Of a stretch of 64,000 bases of DNA, positions 60,970-64,000 are shown piece by piece. The stretch covers positions 1 to 64,000 of the forward strand of contig CAZSWT010000008.1 of assembly GCA_964611035.1 (NCBI GenBank). Direction: 5' to 3'. The stretch comes from B33-G16 sp964611035 (GTDB lineage Bacteria; Desulfobacterota; DSM-4660; Desulfatiglandales; B25-G16). The notes beneath the pieces are model-generated. The model worked only from the letters and a program-made list of their open reading frames with translations, did not search any database and had not been told where the DNA came from. The first letter of the stretch is position 1. Each line of letters starts with the position of its first letter. A program made the translations under genes and the position numbers.

Positions 60970-61053
60970 CTCAATTTCCTCCTTTCGGTAAATGTTAATT
61001 ACATGCCTTATAAAGATAATTGTTTGTAAAGACAGAGGCAGTAAATGATTTAA

Positions 61054-61917
61054 TCAGTTATTGTTTTCCACTCTCACAGCGGTTTTAAAGCAGCCCACAT
61101 AATCTACATGATCTTTAACTGAAAAAATGGCGCCATTAATCAATTTTTTTTCCATTAGCTTAGCAGCCTCTTCTTTGCCTTTGTTTATAGCCATTGCTAT
61201 TTCATTATCATTCAATATGCCTATTGAATGGGTAATTTTTGAACCAGCTATATCGGTTTCAGGGTATATTGATTCTGCCCATACCCTTTTTATTTCCGAG
61301 GAATTAACCGTTGTCTTGTTTGCAAGGAAAGTTGCAAAAGCATCTGCTGTAGAAGCCTTGCCAGCTAACACTGTAACCCCATCGGCCACACCAAGGGTAA
61401 AGCTTCGCCCCCCGAATCCACTTGTACAGAGACCGCAATCTTTATCGACTAACAGGGTATAATTAAAATCTGGCCTCTTAAGATTCAGACGGAGGCCTAC
61501 CCTAACATTTTCACCTTCCCTTACCCGAATAGCTATATCGCCTCCATTATCAACAACAATCTTGGTAGCTCCTTGACTTGCAATATAATCTGCCACCATA
61601 TCAGATGCAGCCCCAGCCACAGAAGCCAGAGGGGTAAGATACGGGTCGTTAACAGATTTAGATGCCAGAATCATCATATTTATTACCTCCGGATAATCCT
61701 TGCATACAGAAAGATGGCATGCCCTCTGTTTTATGACAGGCAAGAATTTTGCCTGATTTTCCAAAATCTTAAGGGCAAAGGCTGCTCCTGATCTGGCAAG
61801 CCCGGATAGGGGAATCCCTCTGCTCAAGACCTTGATTGACATATATAACGGGCCAAAATCCACCAAAGCTACACCATCTCTTATTAAACTAACTTCGTTC
61901 AATCTGCTTTCTGCCAA
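61054..61917 (-). CDS. UPF0280 (ApbE-fold) protein
   Basis: 287 residues from a TTG at 61917 with a strong AGGGGGG ribosome-binding site; overlaps the reductase gene by 29 bases. UPF0280 family, related in fold to the ApbE flavin transferases: SGLARSGAAFALKILENQAK, ASVAGAASDMVADYIASQGA, IVVDNGGDIAIRV and TSGFGGRSFTLGVADGVTVLAGKASTADAFATFLA. The VDNGGDIAIR and ADA(F)ATFLA stretches mirror ApbE's NxGGd and the metal-binding TADALST. In this cluster it may attach flavin to the reductase; this is inference. Confidence 0.82.
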   Translation of the reverse strand: MAESRLNEVSLIRDGVALVDFGPLYMSIKVLSRGIPLSGLARSGAAFALKILENQAKFLPVIKQRACHLSVCKDYPEVINMMILASKSVNDPYLTPLASVAGAASDMVADYIASQGATKIVVDNGGDIAIRVREGENVRVGLRLNLKRPDFNYTLLVDKDCGLCTSGFGGRSFTLGVADGVTVLAGKASTADAFATFLANKTTVNSSEIKRVWAESIYPETDIAGSKITHSIGILNDNEIAMAINKGKEEAAKLMEKKLINGAIFSVKDHVDYVGCFKTAVRVENNN

Positions 61918-63460
61918 GATCCCCCCTTATTTTTTTTATCTCCTTGATGGATTCGCGGTGACCTCCTATTTCCAAATATTCTGCAAGCCTCATAGTCACC
62001 TCTATAGGTGCCACGGTTGCCGGGGTAGGAATCCAGGCAAAGGCACCAGCCTTTACCTTCTCCACATCCACCAGAAAGTCTATGCCCCCCCCAGGTAAGA
62101 TATAGGTAGGGGCACCCCCTACCGTGATTATTGCCCGGTTTTCATGTACAGCTCGTGTTAGTTTTATGGGATAGGAGCTTACACCAGCCCTGAAGCTTCC
62201 ACCAGAATCTCCAACAAAAATTCCCGAAACTCGGGATGGCTCACAGTGATTTTGGATCAACCCTACCAATTCCTGAGCTTTTTGCGATAGAGCGATTTCC
62301 TCCAAGGCTCCCTTTTTTGTTAACGTGTACATAGCAACCCTTTGACCTGTTGTTTCAGTGATTAAAATAGTCATTCCGGGATGGGCAATGTGCATGTCAA
62401 TGGAAGATACAATATCCCGTGGATCTTTAATGGGGGTACCGCCCCATCCATCACCGTGTTCACCAAAGTAACGCCCAGGTGTACTCATTCTAAATTTGAG
62501 ATGGACACCACTCGGTGTTGCTCCAAGATAGGTCCCTGCGGTATGCTCAGTAAAAAGGCTCGTAATATGGGAATCTATGACAATAACCTCATCTGCCGCC
62601 TCCTTCAAAACTGGCGCAAAAAGCCCTGCAGTGGCACTACCGCAACCAACCCTCATTTTTTCAACCAATTCACCATTAATAACAGGCGGCTCGCCAACCT
62701 GTACCTTTAATCGTGCACCCCCTTCTATTCTAAGATTGAGGCGGTTTCTATTTGCCAGTTCAGAAATACATCGAGCTGTAGCCATACCGTGTTTGCCAAT
62801 TAATTGATTTACACCGCCAATCGATAGGATCTTTGACCCATATTCCTCGGTGCACAGATGTCCTACATCCCGCTTTTCAAAGAGGACTGGCGACCTCTCC
62901 CTACCGAGGGGAAGATCTGTATCTATCTTAATCTTAATACCGCTATAAGAGAGCGGAACTTCGCTCACTGATGTGACCACATCCACTTCATCCACCTTCT
63001 CTTTTCCAATGAAAGGAGCTGGCCTGTAATCAGGATAGGTGGTTCCCGCGCCAATAGCGGTTATTAGAGGTTTTTGAATTGAAGGATCGGAGGGAGGGCC
63101 AACAATATCAGAGACATCCTCTGCAAAGTGGAGCTGTAGACCTCGGACGAGTTGGCCATCCTTGTTATGATATCTCTGACAGGCGCCCATTTTGCCAGGC
63201 GGGATCTGACAGTTAATAGGGCATGCGCCACAAGTTACACACCCAGGTTTAGGTTTGTCATCAGAAATCGGTGCATCAACTGGACAGACTTTAAGGCAGG
63301 CCCCACATTCCACGCACTCATCTCCAACAACCGCCTTTTTGTCCTTGATGGTAATAGCCTTCTTAGGGCAGTCAAGAACACAAAGCCCGCATCCGGTACA
63401 TTTTTCTGGATCAATTCTCAAGTCATTACCTTTTTTATTTTTTTCAAACCCACCGTGCAA
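61889..63460 (-). CDS. hnr: 6-hydroxynicotinate reductase-like Fe-S flavoprotein
   Basis: 523 residues if the TTG at 63460 is used; another TTG at 63421 (MRIDPEKC) is also possible. N-terminal ferredoxin domain with CTGCGLCVLDC and CVECGACLKVC, then a further cysteine cluster CVTCGACPINC..GKMGAC, then about 400 residues of a large unrecognised domain with GKHGMATARC, VGCGSATAGL and TAGTYLGATPSG. Length, Fe-S content and clustering with enamidase identify it as the Hnr type that reduces 6-hydroxynicotinate with ferredoxin. GATPSG at 313-318 resembles flavinylation motifs of NqrB and RnfG. Overlaps the end of the aldehyde-dehydrogenase gene. Confidence 0.85.
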   Translation of the reverse strand: MHGGFEKNKKGNDLRIDPEKCTGCGLCVLDCPKKAITIKDKKAVVGDECVECGACLKVCPVDAPISDDKPKPGCVTCGACPINCQIPPGKMGACQRYHNKDGQLVRGLQLHFAEDVSDIVGPPSDPSIQKPLITAIGAGTTYPDYRPAPFIGKEKVDEVDVVTSVSEVPLSYSGIKIKIDTDLPLGRERSPVLFEKRDVGHLCTEEYGSKILSIGGVNQLIGKHGMATARCISELANRNRLNLRIEGGARLKVQVGEPPVINGELVEKMRVGCGSATAGLFAPVLKEAADEVIVIDSHITSLFTEHTAGTYLGATPSGVHLKFRMSTPGRYFGEHGDGWGGTPIKDPRDIVSSIDMHIAHPGMTILITETTGQRVAMYTLTKKGALEEIALSQKAQELVGLIQNHCEPSRVSGIFVGDSGGSFRAGVSSYPIKLTRAVHENRAIITVGGAPTYILPGGGIDFLVDVEKVKAGAFAWIPTPATVAPIEVTMRLAEYLEIGGHRESIKEIKKIRGDLGRKQIERS

Positions 63461-64000
63461 TGACCGTCTTTTCGTCCATGAACATCCTCATAGAGGCCAT
63501 CCTTGATTTGGCGGTGCCCAAAAAGGATTCCCTTCTGGAGCCCAATGGGAAAAAGGCATACGGCTGTGCAACAGCCACGTTTACCGCCACATTTCCTACG
63601 TTAACTTCTCTGATGTACTTGCGGGCGTTTTTACCGCTTTGCGTCATGATCGATGCTGAATGTCCAAGATTGGTCTTGGTGTTGATCCATTCAATCGCCT
63701 GGTCAAGGCTCTCCCCCCTGATAAGGGCTGACACCGGACCAAAGGCCTCCTCTTTGGCCATGGACATGTCAACATCCACATCTTCCAGGATAGTGGGGCC
63801 AAGGAAATAACCCCCTGGATAATCCTTTACCTTCGACGTTCTGCCATCCAGCACAATCTTTGCGCCCTCTGCTAATGATTGCTCAATCCACTGGACAACC
63901 TTCTCTTTTCCGGCCAGGGTGGTCAGTGGACCAAGTTCTGCGTCTTCGTCGAGCCCATAGCCAAGCTTCATGGCTGCGGCGGCCTCTTTAAATTTGCTCT
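63444..64000 (-). CDS. MmsA-like aldehyde dehydrogenase, C-terminal part
   Basis: The reading frame is open to the right window edge (SKFKEAAAAMKLGYG precedes the first visible Met), so only the last 184 residues are seen. EAFGPVSALIRGESLDQAIEW and NVAVNVAVAQPYAFFPLGSR followed by RESFLG correspond to the C-terminal signature of methylmalonate-semialdehyde dehydrogenases (V.INVPIPVPLPFFSFTGSR.SFLG). The catalytic cysteine lies outside the window. As first gene seen of the nicotinate-type cluster, it probably acts on 2-formylglutarate, a 2-substituted malonate semialdehyde, to form glutaryl-CoA and CO2; this is inference. Confidence 0.82.
   Translation of the reverse strand, partial: SKFKEAAAAMKLGYGLDEDAELGPLTTLAGKEKVVQWIEQSLAEGAKIVLDGRTSKVKDYPGGYFLGPTILEDVDVDMSMAKEEAFGPVSALIRGESLDQAIEWINTKTNLGHSASIMTQSGKNARKYIREVNVGNVAVNVAVAQPYAFFPLGSRRESFLGTAKSRMASMRMFMDEKTVIARWV

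Noticed and set aside
1..64000. CRISPR arrays, tRNA or rRNA genes, riboswitches
   Set aside because: No regularly spaced repeats, no cloverleaf with conserved T-loop sequence and no rRNA-like stretch was seen on either strand; a covariance-model scan would be the decisive check.

Overview
The window looks like chromosomal DNA of a strictly anaerobic bacterium, most likely a sulfate-reducing or syntrophic member of the Desulfobacterota (former Deltaproteobacteria). This rests on gene content: a four-subunit archaeal-type pyruvate:ferredoxin oxidoreductase, NuoEFG-like NAD-coupling subunits, many ferredoxins, several HdrD-like CCG proteins with an HdrE/NarI-like cytochrome, and short palindromic repeats. 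No rRNA, tRNA, CRISPR array, phage module or intact transposase was seen.

Layout. 1-9 kb: a heterodimer-type ABC exporter (one subunit cut by the window edge), a PEBP protein, a SagB-type nitroreductase, fdhD and surE. The 3' end of surE is duplicated, and the two copies bracket a small toxin-antitoxin pair and palindromic repeats. 8.8-10 kb: a ferredoxin and an MBL-fold hydrolase. 10.5-23.6 kb: an accessory amide-catabolism island with a GntR regulator carrying its own operator, an uncharacterised Fe-S/cysteine-rich pair, a GatC/AtzG-like peptide with an amidase, a urea/amide-type ABC importer, a 5'-truncated amidohydrolase, a CoA-transferase stub and a second amidase that has ATC where ATG is expected. 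Much of its middle looks richer in G+C by eye than its flanks.

24-30.5 kb: one tight seven-gene operon (porCDAB plus NuoE/F/G-like genes) that would link 2-oxoacid oxidation to NAD. 31-42 kb: a biotin-dependent carboxyltransferase subunit and an operon of CoA ligase (two subunits with a small Fe-S protein between them), CitE-like CoA-ester lyase, formyl-THF-hydrolase-like protein, two GlcD/GlcE-like flavoproteins and an HdrD-like Fe-S protein. Together these fit glycolate/glyoxylate oxidation through malyl-CoA, with ATP made by the ligase and acetyl-CoA regenerated by the 2-oxoacid oxidoreductase. 42-55 kb, divergent: a FadR/LldR-type GntR regulator, a branched-chain-type ABC importer, a LarA-like racemase, a D-2-hydroxyacid dehydrogenase, two HdrD-like proteins, a GcvH-like lipoyl carrier, a membrane cytochrome b and a lipoate ligase: a 2-hydroxyacid uptake and oxidation system with an unusual lipoyl component.

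55-64 kb, leftward: a methyltransferase, ppsA with its own promoter, and at the right edge a cluster matching the reductive nicotinate pathway (6-hydroxynicotinate reductase and enamidase), with DUF1185 and UPF0280 proteins and an MmsA-like aldehyde dehydrogenase cut by the window end. I propose that the dehydrogenase turns 2-formylglutarate into glutaryl-CoA and that UPF0280, an ApbE-fold protein, flavinylates the reductase. Both are inferences. All identifications come from reading motifs; no database search was possible.
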